64,000 nucleotides of DNA from CBDFKV01 sp965249035 (GCA_965249035.1 CBDFKV010000006.1:1-64000); one strand, 5' to 3'; shown: positions 42,651 to 51,690, counted from the stretch's first letter. Notes: generated from the sequence alone by a model not told the origin. Numbers and translations are program-made.

Positions 42651-44123
42651 ATGTTAAAGACCGCTTATGACGAATTTTTAGGCAATAGCCCAAGCTGGTT
42701 CAAGCTGGCTATACTCGTGTTTATTGCGCTCGCTTGGCCGTTAAAGCTGATATTAGGTACCACTATCCTGGGTTGGCTTTTTATCGCCATGTTTATTTTG
42801 ACTCTGGCGATGGCGCTTAAGTGTTATCCCCTGCAAAGCGGAGGGATACTAGGCCTTGCCATATTGTTGCTGGGTTTAACGTCTCCAGAGACGGTGTGGC
42901 ACGAAATACAGTCGAATCTTGGGGTGTTGGCGCTGCTGATATTCATGGTCAGTTTCATTTACTTCATGAAGCCGCTATTGATATTCCTGTTCGCCACCTT
43001 GATGATGAAGGTGCAGAGTAAGTGGCTATTATCATTATTCTTTTCATTCGCCGCCGCATTTCTGTCTGCTTTTTTGGATGCACTTACCGTCACAGCAGTG
43101 CTGATAACGGTGTTTGTTGCCTTGTACGGCGTTTACGAGAAGGTCCACTCTTCGCAAGGGCAAGACTATAACAAAGATGGCAAGTTTGACCGTCCGCAGT
43201 TAGGTGGAGATACCCTGTCCGAGTTTCGTAGCTTTGTTCAAAGCCTAGTGATGCATGGTGCGGTAGGCACTGCGCTGGGCGGGGTTTGTACCTTGGTGGG
43301 CGAGCCACAGAATTTACTGATTGGCGAGAAAATGGGCTGGCACTTTGTGGAATTTGCGCAAATGATGTCGCACGTAACCATCCCGGCAGTCCTCGCGGGG
43401 CTGCTTACCTGCGTAATCTTAGAAATTACTGGCGTGATGGGGTATGGCGCCAAGCTCAATCCGGTGGTGCGCAATATTCTACATGGGTATCTGACCGAAC
43501 AAAATAACAAGCGAACAACGAAGGAAACCTACGCGCTATGGGTACAGGGTGTTTGCGGCTTATTGCTGATTGCTGGGTTGGCTTTTCATATAATGGAAGT
43601 CGGGCTAATCGGTCTTTCTTTACTCGTATTGGTTACCGCATTAACCGGTATCAATGAAGAACACCGGATTGGTCACGCGTTTGAAGAATCACTGCCTTTC
43701 GTCTCATTGTTATGCATATTTTTTATCGTCGTTGGGATGATTCACGATTTGCATCTGTTTACCCCGGTCATCGAGTGGGTGCTGCGGATGCCACTGGAAG
43801 ATCAACCCAAGGCCTTTTTCCTGGCCAATGGTTTTTTGTCAGCCATTTCAGACAACGTCTTTGTGGCAACGGTGTATATCAATGAAGTTACGGCTGCTTT
43901 TGACGCCGGCACCATTACTCGCGAGCATTTTGATTCTCTGGCGGTGGCGATCAACACCGGTACGAATCTACCTTCTGTTGCGACCCCCAATGGTCAGGCG
44001 GCATTCTTGTTTTTGTTAACTTCTGCGTTGGCGCCCGCGATTCGTTTGGGTTATGGACGTATGGTTTATATGGCCTTGCCCTATACCATTGTGCTGACGA
44101 TTGTCGGTTACTTGGCTCAGTAA
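42651..44123 (+). CDS. nhaB: NhaB-type sodium/proton antiporter
   Basis: The 490-residue protein has about 11-12 transmembrane segments and full-length similarity to NhaB: FLGNSPSWFKLAIL at the N-terminus, AMALKCYPLQSGGIL, FFSFAAAFLSAFLDALTVTAVLI, MHGAVGTALGGVCTLVGEPQNLLIG and NGFLSAISDNVFVATVYINE. It exports Na+ with stoichiometry about 3 H+ per 2 Na+ in E. coli. The ribosome site AAGAAAGG is 9 bp upstream of the ATG. Monocistronic. Confidence 0.95.
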   Translation: MLKTAYDEFLGNSPSWFKLAILVFIALAWPLKLILGTTILGWLFIAMFILTLAMALKCYPLQSGGILGLAILLLGLTSPETVWHEIQSNLGVLALLIFMVSFIYFMKPLLIFLFATLMMKVQSKWLLSLFFSFAAAFLSAFLDALTVTAVLITVFVALYGVYEKVHSSQGQDYNKDGKFDRPQLGGDTLSEFRSFVQSLVMHGAVGTALGGVCTLVGEPQNLLIGEKMGWHFVEFAQMMSHVTIPAVLAGLLTCVILEITGVMGYGAKLNPVVRNILHGYLTEQNNKRTTKETYALWVQGVCGLLLIAGLAFHIMEVGLIGLSLLVLVTALTGINEEHRIGHAFEESLPFVSLLCIFFIVVGMIHDLHLFTPVIEWVLRMPLEDQPKAFFLANGFLSAISDNVFVATVYINEVTAAFDAGTITREHFDSLAVAINTGTNLPSVATPNGQAAFLFLLTSALAPAIRLGYGRMVYMALPYTIVLTIVGYLAQ

Positions 44124-44324
44124 TCTTACAGCTCGCACCTTACTGGTTGCAGACGGTTTGAGTAGGGACACAGTTGGAGACGCTACCCTTTGACTGAAAT
44201 TAGTAAGCCGGACAGATAGCTGCTAAGCGATCCTTTTCTTCGCTCCGATAGATGTGACGCCGCATTCACCAGGGCGCGTAGCGAGTGACTCTGTGTAAAA
44301 TGCTTTGCGATACATCTTATCGAA

Positions 44325-44756
44325 TTATTTCGTCACCGGTTTAGTCCCTAGCTTTTCCGCAAACCGTAGAAGATACCCATCAGGATCTTGAACCAGAAAA
44401 TTTCGTTGCCCATAGAGAATATCATCGGCACGGTACCAGTACTCCTCAATGGGTTTCCGAAGGGGGATTCCAGCAACATTTAAGCGTTCTGCCAGGGCAT
44501 GGGTATCTGGGCAATCGATTGAGATATTTAATCCTCGTCCGCGAGGATAATCCAGTGGCTGAATGACCCAGCTTGACTCACCCTCCCCATCACTAGCTTC
44601 TTCGATCATGAGTTCACTCCCGTAGAACGACATATAGGCAAACCGGTCCTCTGGTCTTTCATAGTCCACTTTGAACTCAATAATGTCTCGATAGAAATGA
44701 AGGCTATCATCGATGTCTTTTACTAATAATTCTGGTACAAGTCTATTGTCGGGCAT
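44325..44756 (-). CDS. VOC-fold (glyoxalase/bleomycin-resistance-like) protein
   Basis: The 143-residue protein has two beta-alpha-beta-beta-beta modules (PELLVKDIDDSLHFYRDIIEF; GLNISIDCPDTHALAERL; FLVQDPDGYLLRFAEKLG). The metal-type ligands His and Glu common in the family are partly replaced, so it may act by binding a ligand rather than by metal catalysis. It resembles bleomycin-resistance-like proteins often found in gene cassettes, and an attC-like site lies directly upstream (44757-44845). Confidence 0.85.
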   Translation of the reverse strand: MPDNRLVPELLVKDIDDSLHFYRDIIEFKVDYERPEDRFAYMSFYGSELMIEEASDGEGESSWVIQPLDYPRGRGLNISIDCPDTHALAERLNVAGIPLRKPIEEYWYRADDILYGQRNFLVQDPDGYLLRFAEKLGTKPVTK

Positions 44757-44845
44757 CTGGGAACCTTAAGGTGTATAACGTTGAGCTAAGGGGCTTGTGA
44801 AGCGCCGTGTAGCAAGCCCAAGCCAAAGGCACCTTGAGCACTTTA
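44757..44845 (-). other. attC-like recombination site between VOC and GNAT genes
   Basis: On the minus strand GGGCTTG and CAAGCCC form a stem around CTACACGGCGCTT, followed by CCTTAGCTCAACGTTATAC, which matches the L' and R' boxes of integron attC sites. The 5' R'' box is degenerate (CACTAAT). Confidence 0.5.
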
Positions 44846-45086
44846 TTAGTGTGCTTGGGGTTCACGAGACATAAAGTAATGCATTTCATTTTCATCCGTA
44901 ACCTTGAAGCCGTTTCGTTTGTATAAAGAGTCAACAGGGTTCCATTTGAGATATTCAAGTACTACGGTTTTAGAGTTTTGATCACACTCCCCATTTCGAG
45001 CTTATATGTGGACCCATTGCCTGCTTCTTCGCTTCAAAAGCAAAGCTATAATCGTCTTCAGTGGCTTCTTGAAGCTCGATATACAT
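44846..45086 (-). pseudogene. GNAT N-acetyltransferase, internal deletion and frameshift
   Basis: An N-terminal piece (MYIELQEATEDDYSFAFEAKK, then QAMGPHISSKWGV followed by a stop) joins closely to a C-terminal piece in other frames (VIKTLK; VVLEYLKWNPVDSLYKRNGF; KVTDENEMHYFMSREPQAH). Both pieces match GNAT acetyltransferases whose full length is about 150 residues, so roughly half of the domain has been deleted. Not functional as read. Confidence 0.75.
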
Positions 45087-45089
45087 AAA

Positions 45090-45173
45090 TCACACTAACG
45101 TTTCGCATCAGTGGCGAAATGCGCGCGTAGCAGGCATATTGTCCGACTGCATGTGCTGTTAAGACTGACACCT
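45090..45173 (-). other. attC-like recombination site between GNAT and flavin-reductase genes
   Basis: On the minus strand the site begins GTCTTAACAGCACATGCAGT and ends ACTGATGCGAAACGTTAGTG. The outer parts are complementary with a bulge (TAAC against GTTA; GCATGCAGT against ACTGATGC). This is the arrangement of R'', L'', L' and R' in attC. Confidence 0.5.
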
Positions 45174-45608
45174 CTACTTGTTAAAATATGCTGCATGATC
45201 ATAAAATAGAGGTGCAACGCTTTCAGTAAAATCATAATCCGTGATTCTAGCAATAAGTATCGTTTGTTCATTGACAAGGATGTGTTGGACGATATTACAC
45301 AGAAACTGTGCGCGGCAATTTCTTACCATCGGGATACCCCACAAATCAAAATCTAAATCGTGAATATTTTTGGAGAGAGGTCTGGTTTGTTTGCTCCCAC
45401 CATACTGTCGTGCGATATTTGATTGGTTCTGACCAAGAACATTTATGGTAAAGACCATTTTGAAGAGAATAGCTTTTGTAACAGCGGCTTCTGAAGGCAA
45501 GGAAGCAATTGCATGATCTTTCTCTATCATTGTTGACCAAGCAATAGTAGCGCCTTTAAAATCCTGTTCATTGCCGCACAAAACAACATTGACTCCATTT
45601 AAGAACAT
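45174..45608 (-). CDS. Flavin-reductase-like FMN-binding protein
   Basis: The 144-residue split-barrel flavin reductase-like fold is indicated by the N-terminal MFLNGVNVVLCGNEQDFKGATIAWS, the middle VFTINVLGQNQSNIARQYGG and the C-terminal TILIARITDYDF followed by PLFYDHAAYF. Some conserved positions are unusual (EKDHAIASLPSEAAVTKAIL), so activity is uncertain. Two palindromic sites lie just upstream (45640-45690). Probably the first gene of a small cassette-like array. Confidence 0.75.
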   Translation of the reverse strand: MFLNGVNVVLCGNEQDFKGATIAWSTMIEKDHAIASLPSEAAVTKAILFKMVFTINVLGQNQSNIARQYGGSKQTRPLSKNIHDLDFDLWGIPMVRNCRAQFLCNIVQHILVNEQTILIARITDYDFTESVAPLFYDHAAYFNK

Positions 45609-45639
45609 TGCCTACTCCTAGTCATAACCACTCAATAAC

Positions 45640-45690
45640 CCGACTAATTAGTCGGCATAATTTTCCTAAGTATATCGACTGGTAGTCGGC
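45640..45690. promoter_or_regulatory. Tandem operator-like palindromes
   Basis: CCGACTAATTAGTCGG (45640-45655) is a perfect 16-bp palindrome. CGACTGGTAGTCG (45676-45688) is a near copy, and both are followed by GCATA. They lie 30-80 bp upstream of the flavin-reductase start and look like binding sites for a TetR/MarR-type dimer. No cognate regulator was recognised in the window. The remaining part of this 330-bp gap shows nothing else. Confidence 0.45.
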
Positions 45691-45941
45691 ATATCAATTT
45701 GAAGCGCCAAACCTTTGGCGATGTCCTATAGCTTACCTACACTAAATTATCGTCCTAAATCAACGCGTTTAATCAATCAAGTTCGTGAAGTGCCGCGCTG
45801 TGACTTGGAGTCAGAGTGAAATTATTTCCTCATCATGAATAGATTTAGATCGGTTCGGTATCATTTCCGATTAGAAATACAAATCTCGCTCAGTGTTATT
45901 CCATATCGAAAGATACTGTTATTTCACACACGATCCACCAC

Positions 45942-45971
45942 AAAAAAAGGCCACACATTACTGCGTGGCCC
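45942..45971 (-). terminator. Terminator of the phosphate transporter gene
   Basis: On the minus strand a GGCCACGC-AGTAAT-GTGTGGCC hairpin is followed by seven T. It lies 49 bp past the PiT gene stop. Confidence 0.85.
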
Positions 45972-46019
45972 GATGAGTCTAACGACAAGCTTTCTTATGA
46001 TTATCTAATCTCCGCCAGC

Positions 46020-47597
46020 TTAGGGCATCATAAAGCCGCGAATGGTATAGAACAGCATTGCTGCCAAAAAGCCTGATAGCGGAACAGTAATGATCCAGGC
46101 GGATGCAATTTTTATTAACGCGGATCGTTTAACCAACTGCTCACCATAAACTTTTTTCAGCTGGCGACGTTCTTTCTTACTAAATTCAGGGTCCTTCTTT
46201 TTATGTAATTTCAGGCGTTCAAGCATTGCCTGCTTCTCTTCTAGCGGTGCAGCCTGGAAATCGTCAAGGAATTTTTGGACAACTGCCTCATCATCACCAT
46301 GATGGTGATCCTTAATCACTTCCAGTTTCTGTGCATACGTTTTCTTCAGATATTCGCGTAAAAATCCGACACCAAATATGCCGCCAACCGCTATGTGGGT
46401 TGAACTGACTGGCAACCCTAGCTGTGAGGCGATGATTACCGTGATCGCAGCCGCCATCGCAATACAAAATGCGCGTGACTGGTCCAGCTCGGTGATTTCA
46501 GAACCCACCGTTTTAATCAATTTGGGACCATACAAAGCCAAACCGAGCGCAATACCAATGGCACCCACCATCATGACCCAAACCGGGATAGCCGCTTTAC
46601 CAGCAGCCATCTCACCGGTCATTAGCGTATCGTTTATCGCAGCCAGCGGGCCAACCGCGTTGGCAACGTCATTGGCACCATGGGCAAAACTGAGCAGCGC
46701 CGCAGCGAAGATCAACGGCACGGTAAACAGTGAATTGACGCTGGATTTATCGTTCTCTGCCTTATTAGCTACACGAGCCACTAGTGGCTTTACGATGAAG
46801 TAAGTGACAATGGCGATAACCAAACCGATAAGCAGCGCTTGACCAAATGGAATCTTGATCAACTTCTTGATGCCTTTAAGGATCAAGTAGGTTGAAAATG
46901 CCCAGGCCATTAACCCGACCAAAATCGGCACCATACCTTTGGCAGCAGTGATCATGTCCTTTTTATAGGTAATCGTCCGCTTGATCAGATACAGGAACGA
47001 GGCGGCTATCAATCCCCCCAAAACCGGTGAAATCACCCAGCTAGCAGCGATTTGGGCCATTTTGTCCCAGTTAGCAATACCCCAGCCTCCGGCGGCAATG
47101 CCTGCACCTAACACACCACCAACAATTGAGTGGGTCGTTGATACTGGCGCACCCATAATGGTAGCGGCATTTAACCAAATAGCGCCCGCTAATAGTGCAG
47201 CCATCATCAGCCAGATGAACGTATCTTTGTCTCCGATTAGTTCAGGATTAATAATCCCCTTCTTGATGGTACTGACCACATCACCGCCAGCAATCAAAGC
47301 ACCGCCAGCCTCGAATACACCGGCGATGAGTATCGCGCCACCCATCGATAGCGCCTGTGAACCTACTGCTGGGCCAACGTTATTGGCAACGTCATTAGCG
47401 CCGATGTTCAAGCCCATGTAACCACCCATCATCGCGGCGGCAACCAGCATCATATGGCCGCTGGTCATGCCATCGTGTTGTACATAGGTCCAAAACATAA
47501 CGCCCACTACAAACAGTAGTGCTACGCCTAGCCTAAATGTTTCTTGCCGACCAAAAACGGTCGCCTGCTCGATCTTTACTATGGTTGCATGCTCCAC
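46020..47597 (-). CDS. PiT family inorganic phosphate transporter
   Basis: The 525-residue inner-membrane phosphate:cation symporter has two copies of the family signature, GANDVANNVGPAVGSQAL (N-terminal half) and GANDVANAVGPLAAI (C-terminal half). About 10-12 membrane segments and a charged cytoplasmic loop (about residues 425-490, rich in Lys, Glu and His) are visible. The start is GTG with AAGAGG nine bases upstream. An IS5-family element has inserted about 100 bp upstream, which may change its expression. Confidence 0.93.
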   Translation of the reverse strand: MEHATIVKIEQATVFGRQETFRLGVALLFVVGVMFWTYVQHDGMTSGHMMLVAAAMMGGYMGLNIGANDVANNVGPAVGSQALSMGGAILIAGVFEAGGALIAGGDVVSTIKKGIINPELIGDKDTFIWLMMAALLAGAIWLNAATIMGAPVSTTHSIVGGVLGAGIAAGGWGIANWDKMAQIAASWVISPVLGGLIAASFLYLIKRTITYKKDMITAAKGMVPILVGLMAWAFSTYLILKGIKKLIKIPFGQALLIGLVIAIVTYFIVKPLVARVANKAENDKSSVNSLFTVPLIFAAALLSFAHGANDVANAVGPLAAINDTLMTGEMAAGKAAIPVWVMMVGAIGIALGLALYGPKLIKTVGSEITELDQSRAFCIAMAAAITVIIASQLGLPVSSTHIAVGGIFGVGFLREYLKKTYAQKLEVIKDHHHGDDEAVVQKFLDDFQAAPLEEKQAMLERLKLHKKKDPEFSKKERRQLKKVYGEQLVKRSALIKIASAWIITVPLSGFLAAMLFYTIRGFMMP

Positions 47598-47696
47598 TCG
47601 AATTACCTCTTAGGTTTTTATTGTGTAAATAATCAAACACTCGGCACAACTATCCGCTCTGAGCTTATTTGCTCAGCGCAATTTTTTGGTTAAGAT

Positions 47697-48918
47697 GAGA
47701 CCTCAGCATAACCGTGGGGTTTGATTGGTCTTGAAGAAATATCCTGAAAATTCTAAAAAATTAGCGAAATAAATCATTTTCATCAACATACTCGGCCTAA
47801 TATTGCGATATCCGTCGATTTTCGGCATTTTTCTTCAATTCTAGACACAACTATCCCGCGTAACCGACATCGGGCAAACCATAAAGCATCAGAAATTTTG
47901 CGCCTTTACGTATATTGGACGCCATCGCTGCAATCCCGTAAAACGTTATATTCTTCGCTAGCCCCATATAGCGAGCTCTCGCTAAACCATAGTGTTGCTT
48001 ATAGGTTGCAAAGGGGCGTTCACCGCCAGAGCGTGTAACGGCAATCTGTGCATTACGTTTTTTATCCGACTCTGACAATGGATTATTTCGATAGCCTTTT
48101 CGTTGGACCTGATCTTCAATCCCCAAGCCTTTTAGCTTAGTCCGCGTCTCTTCAGAGCTATAGGCAGAATCTGCAAATAACGCCGCCTCATCTCCTAACA
48201 ATAAGGTATCGCGTTCCTGACTATCATGCACATTGCCAGCCGTGACATTTTGACGATGAATAAATCCATCTTCGTCCACGCCTGTATGAACTGAATAACC
48301 GTAGGTGGACTTTGCTCGGCCACGACTGTCTTTCTTTACATGCCAGTCTGCTTCCTGATCACGCGTAGGCTTACCCTCTTTATTCTTACCTGAACCAGAT
48401 TGAGCCGCCTCAATGGGCGTTGCATCTATGATGTTAATGCGCCCTTCGGTCATAATAATATTCTTAGATTCAAGTTGGCGGTTAATCTCACCCAATAATT
48501 TATCCCATAAGTCATGTTCAACGAGGTTGTTGCGAAAACGCCCCAAGGTAGAAGCTTCTGGCACCTCTGCACCTAACTCAAGATGGCAAAATTTGCGAAA
48601 TAATAGATCACGATAAAGACTTTGCGCCAACTGAACGTCTGATAGTTTGTACCATACGCCAAGCAACAAACTTCGAAACAGCGTCAGCAACGGATAACTC
48701 GGATGACCCGTGCTAGAACCATAGATTGAAGACATCAGACTTTCTAACTCCGACCAATCCAATAATGCCTCTGTATCGTCTAGCGAGCACAAAATAGGGT
48801 GACTCATCTCCGCGCTGGAAACAAATAGTCTGGGCTGTGTTGTGAATGATTTTTGCATGCCTGATTATAACATTTAGCAACTATTCGGTGAAGATTGGCT
48901 GAGTTGTGCTGAGGTCTC
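47697..48918 (-). mobile_element. IS5-family insertion sequence upstream of the phosphate transporter
   Basis: This is about 1222 bp long, bounded by inverted repeats GAGACCTCAGCATAAC (left) and GAGACCTCAGCACAAC (right, read inward). Both sides carry AAGAT (47692-47696 region and 48919-48923), a possible 5-bp target duplication. It is transcribed in the same direction as the downstream transporter gene. Confidence 0.8.
47851..48858 (-). CDS. IS5-family transposase
   Basis: The 335-residue transposase has an N-terminal DUF772-type helical domain (YPLLTLFRSLLLGVWYKLSD) and a DDE domain: first Asp in INIIDATPIEAAQ, second in FADSAYSSEE, Glu in RSGGERPFATYKQHYG. This is a different subgroup from the 1549-bp IS at 3459 and 11482 (shorter, different ends). 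Intact. Confidence 0.9.
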   Translation of the reverse strand: MQKSFTTQPRLFVSSAEMSHPILCSLDDTEALLDWSELESLMSSIYGSSTGHPSYPLLTLFRSLLLGVWYKLSDVQLAQSLYRDLLFRKFCHLELGAEVPEASTLGRFRNNLVEHDLWDKLLGEINRQLESKNIIMTEGRINIIDATPIEAAQSGSGKNKEGKPTRDQEADWHVKKDSRGRAKSTYGYSVHTGVDEDGFIHRQNVTAGNVHDSQERDTLLLGDEAALFADSAYSSEETRTKLKGLGIEDQVQRKGYRNNPLSESDKKRNAQIAVTRSGGERPFATYKQHYGLARARYMGLAKNITFYGIAAMASNIRKGAKFLMLYGLPDVGYAG

Positions 48919-49264
48919 AAGATAGTTGTAACTCTAATTATTTACGGTTGAACGACTACAGAAATCGCGTGACTAGCCCATCCGAGTCCGTGTACTCGGC
49001 AATACTTTATGGGTTGGGCCAGCCAGAAATCTGCCACCTATGTAAGCTCGCAACCTGCGCCGCCAGCCTGACAGATTCTGCGCTCAAAAAATAGCTGGCA
49101 CAATATCCATCTATGGAGAAATCAGCACCGTTTCCCCTACTTTTTGGGTGTATTTAGGGTATTTTTTAGCTGCCTGCGCATCATTGTTCAAATTAGGCGA
49201 ATTTCACGCGTCGGCAAGCGATTAAAACAACCAGTAAAGGGGGGAACGATTTTACGCTGACTGG
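48919..49264. other. Intergenic stretch without recognised gene
   Basis: 346 bp between the IS5 end and the NIF3-like pseudogene. It includes the small hairpin CCGAGTCCGTGTACTCGG near 48983. Nothing else recognised. Confidence 0.4.
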
Positions 49265-49576
49265 TCAAATATCGGCTAATAGCCAAACGTCATATGCAAC
49301 TGTTTCATAGGGATGAACCTGCTTCAATGTGGCAACTGCTTGCTCGATCAGCGTATCGCGACAAACCATCTCCACCTTCCACTCAGCGAGCTGCTCAACC
49401 GCACCCGAAGTGCCTATATACGGCGTGCTGCCCGGCAATGGCCGGAACTGACCAAGGCCTTCTATCTGCCAACAGCAATGATCATAATCGCCTATCTGTC
49501 CACAGCCCACATCAAACAAGGCTTACTTGACCGACTCTAGCGCCGTTTCTGGAGTAAAGAATGCTAATTTATACAC
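49265..49576 (-). pseudogene. Stand-alone NIF3-like (YqfO-type) protein with internal stop
   Basis: Starting at GTG (49576) the frame reads VYKLAFFTPETALESVK, then a TAA stop, then ALFDVGCGQIGDYDHCCWQ and on to the end (VHPYETVAYDVWLL). With the stop read as Gln the protein has 103 residues, the usual length of short NGG1p-interacting-factor-3-like proteins, where VKQALFDAGAG is typical. A single C-to-T change (CAA to TAA) explains the break. A shorter product starting inside is unlikely to fold. Confidence 0.75.
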
Positions 49577-49607
49577 GCCTCTTTATGCTACTCCCTCTTG
49601 AACTGCA

Positions 49608-51110
49608 TCACCGACCGCCGAATAGCGATCCCAGCACACCGCGTACAATTTGCCGTCCTAATCGAGTCCCAACAGAACGAACGACACTTTTTAGCATCGC
49701 TTCACCCACTCCTTGGCGTTGGTAACCGCTTTTACTTTTTTTGGCCGCCTTTTCTTTGGCTTTTTCTTTGGCTTCGAGCTCGGCTTGTTCTTCGACCCGC
49801 TTCATTTTGTCCTTGGTCCGAGCAGCCAGGATTTCCTGCGCAGATTCACGATTCATGGCTTGCTCATAACGCCCGCGAACGGGAGAGCGCGACATGACGG
49901 TAGCGCGTTCTTCATCACTAGCCGGGCCAATCCGCGATTCAGGTGGTCGAATGAGTGTACGCTCAACCATCGACGGCGCACCCTTTTCATCCAGCACCGA
50001 TACTAGCGCTTCACCCACACCAACGTCGGTAATCGCTGCTTGCGTATCCAAATCCGGGTTTTTACGAAAATTCTGCGCCACTGTCCGAACCGCTTTTTGC
50101 TCTTTTGGGGTAAACGCTCGCAAGGCATGCTGAATTTTCATGCCGAGCTGACCTAGCACATCCTCGGGAATATCCAGCGGGCTTTGGCTAACAAAATAAA
50201 CTCCCACTCCTTTTGATCGAATCAATCGCACCACTTGCTCAATTTTATCTAATAGCGCTTTGGGGGCATCGTCAAAGATCAAATGCGCTTCGTCGAAAAA
50301 CAGGACAAATTTAGGCTTATCGGCATCGCCCACTTCAGGCAAATTCTCAAACAACTCAGCCAACATCCACAACAAAAAGGTGGAGTACAATTTTGGCCCT
50401 TTTGATAATACCGTGGTCACGTCCATGATATTGATCACGCCGCTACCAGAGAAATCGATATTCATCAAATCATTCAGATCGAGCACTGGCTCGCCCAGCA
50501 ATAGCTCACCGTCTTGTTTTTCCAATACCAGCAAATCACGTTGGATCGCGCCGATACTAGCGCTGGTGAAATTACCGTATTCACCAATTAATTCTTTGCG
50601 ATTTTCCGACATCCATCTGAGCAAGGCTTGTAAGTCTTCGAGGTCCAGCAGCGCTAAACCCTGATCATCTGCCAGCTTAAAAGCAGAATACATAACCCCT
50701 TCCTGGGTTTCATTGAGCTCTAATAGATTCGACAACAAAAGAGGCCCCAGCTCAGAAATCGAAGTGCGAACCGGGTGACCCTTCTCGCCATACATGTCCC
50801 AAAACACCACCGGGTTACCACGCAAGGTATAGCCATCGATGCCAATTTTCTCAATCCGCTCATCAATCTTCGGGTGCGGTTTGCCCGCCATCGCCAAACC
50901 GGAAACATCACCTTTCACATCCGCCAGAAATACGGGCACACCCAGGCGAGAAAAACCCTCTGCCAACACTTGCATAGTGACTGTTTTACCGGTGCCGGTC
51001 GCACCAGCAATCATGCCGTGACGATTAGCCATGCTGGCATTGAGATAGATCTTTTTACCTTCAGCACCGCCGATGAGAATTTGATGAGGAGTCGCCGTGG
51101 AATCTGTCAT
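49608..51110 (-). CDS. HerA/FtsK-like DUF853 ATPase (YjgR type)
   Basis: The 500-residue protein has Walker A GATGTGKTVTM (about 35-45), Walker B FVLFFDEAHLIFDD (about 270), an arginine-finger region and QSPLDIP after it. A Lys/Glu-rich coiled-coil-like C-terminus (EEQAELEAKEKAKEKAAKK) is followed by GLGRQIVRG-like hydrophobic end segments. The cellular role of YjgR is not established. Full length for the family. Confidence 0.9.
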   Translation of the reverse strand: MTDSTATPHQILIGGAEGKKIYLNASMANRHGMIAGATGTGKTVTMQVLAEGFSRLGVPVFLADVKGDVSGLAMAGKPHPKIDERIEKIGIDGYTLRGNPVVFWDMYGEKGHPVRTSISELGPLLLSNLLELNETQEGVMYSAFKLADDQGLALLDLEDLQALLRWMSENRKELIGEYGNFTSASIGAIQRDLLVLEKQDGELLLGEPVLDLNDLMNIDFSGSGVINIMDVTTVLSKGPKLYSTFLLWMLAELFENLPEVGDADKPKFVLFFDEAHLIFDDAPKALLDKIEQVVRLIRSKGVGVYFVSQSPLDIPEDVLGQLGMKIQHALRAFTPKEQKAVRTVAQNFRKNPDLDTQAAITDVGVGEALVSVLDEKGAPSMVERTLIRPPESRIGPASDEERATVMSRSPVRGRYEQAMNRESAQEILAARTKDKMKRVEEQAELEAKEKAKEKAAKKSKSGYQRQGVGEAMLKSVVRSVGTRLGRQIVRGVLGSLFGGR

Positions 51111-51234
51111 TCGCTTATAGTGTCCTTAACTTTAGAGATGTATTTATGTGGCCGGTACTTTACCGACATCACTGAAATTTGCAATGGAAACAGTATGGAC
51201 ACTCACCCTTTCGTCAACCATGCATGAACTGGGC

Positions 51235-51666
51235 TTACTGGATACCCAACATCTGCAAGTGCTTGATCCGGTGATAAGTCAGCGATAAGGTAATACAGTG
51301 CTTTAGCTCGTCAACTGGGATCTCATCACCTTTTTGAAAAATGATCGCGCGATTGCCATCGTATCGAAATACATCACGGTAACACTCCTTAAAGGTTTCA
51401 ACCAAACAGGTTTGGCAGTGAAAATGAAGCGCATACTGGTCGGGCTTCGCCTGCTTCCAGCCTAGTCTTATCGTGCTGCCTTGTTTAGCTAAATAGCTCG
51501 GCTCACCCCATTTTAGGGTTTCTTCAAGCGTATCTATACCCTCGTTGTCAGCGGCAGCCTCTAGAATCAACCGCCGAAGCTGCCACAATGCATAACGTAT
51601 ATCGGTCGGATAGCGATCAAATACCGCAGCAACCTCCGGACTCTGATTGTGATCTATCGGCTGCAC
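51235..51666 (-). CDS. DUF1801 domain protein
   Basis: The 143-residue protein carries the DUF1801 fold (YdhG/SufE-like alpha-beta domain): IRYALWQLRRLILEAA, then ETLKWGEPSYL and KHCITLSLTYHRIKHL. Function unknown. The start is GTG without a good ribosome site; it follows the AOR gene on the same strand. Confidence 0.8.
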   Translation of the reverse strand: MQPIDHNQSPEVAAVFDRYPTDIRYALWQLRRLILEAAADNEGIDTLEETLKWGEPSYLAKQGSTIRLGWKQAKPDQYALHFHCQTCLVETFKECYRDVFRYDGNRAIIFQKGDEIPVDELKHCITLSLTYHRIKHLQMLGIQ

Positions 51667-51690
51667 TTTAGGTTGCTAGGGTAACCCCAA

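Noticed and set aside
44124..44324. A third attC-like site after the VOC gene
   Set aside because: The stretch contains hairpins but no convincing AAC/GTT box pair.
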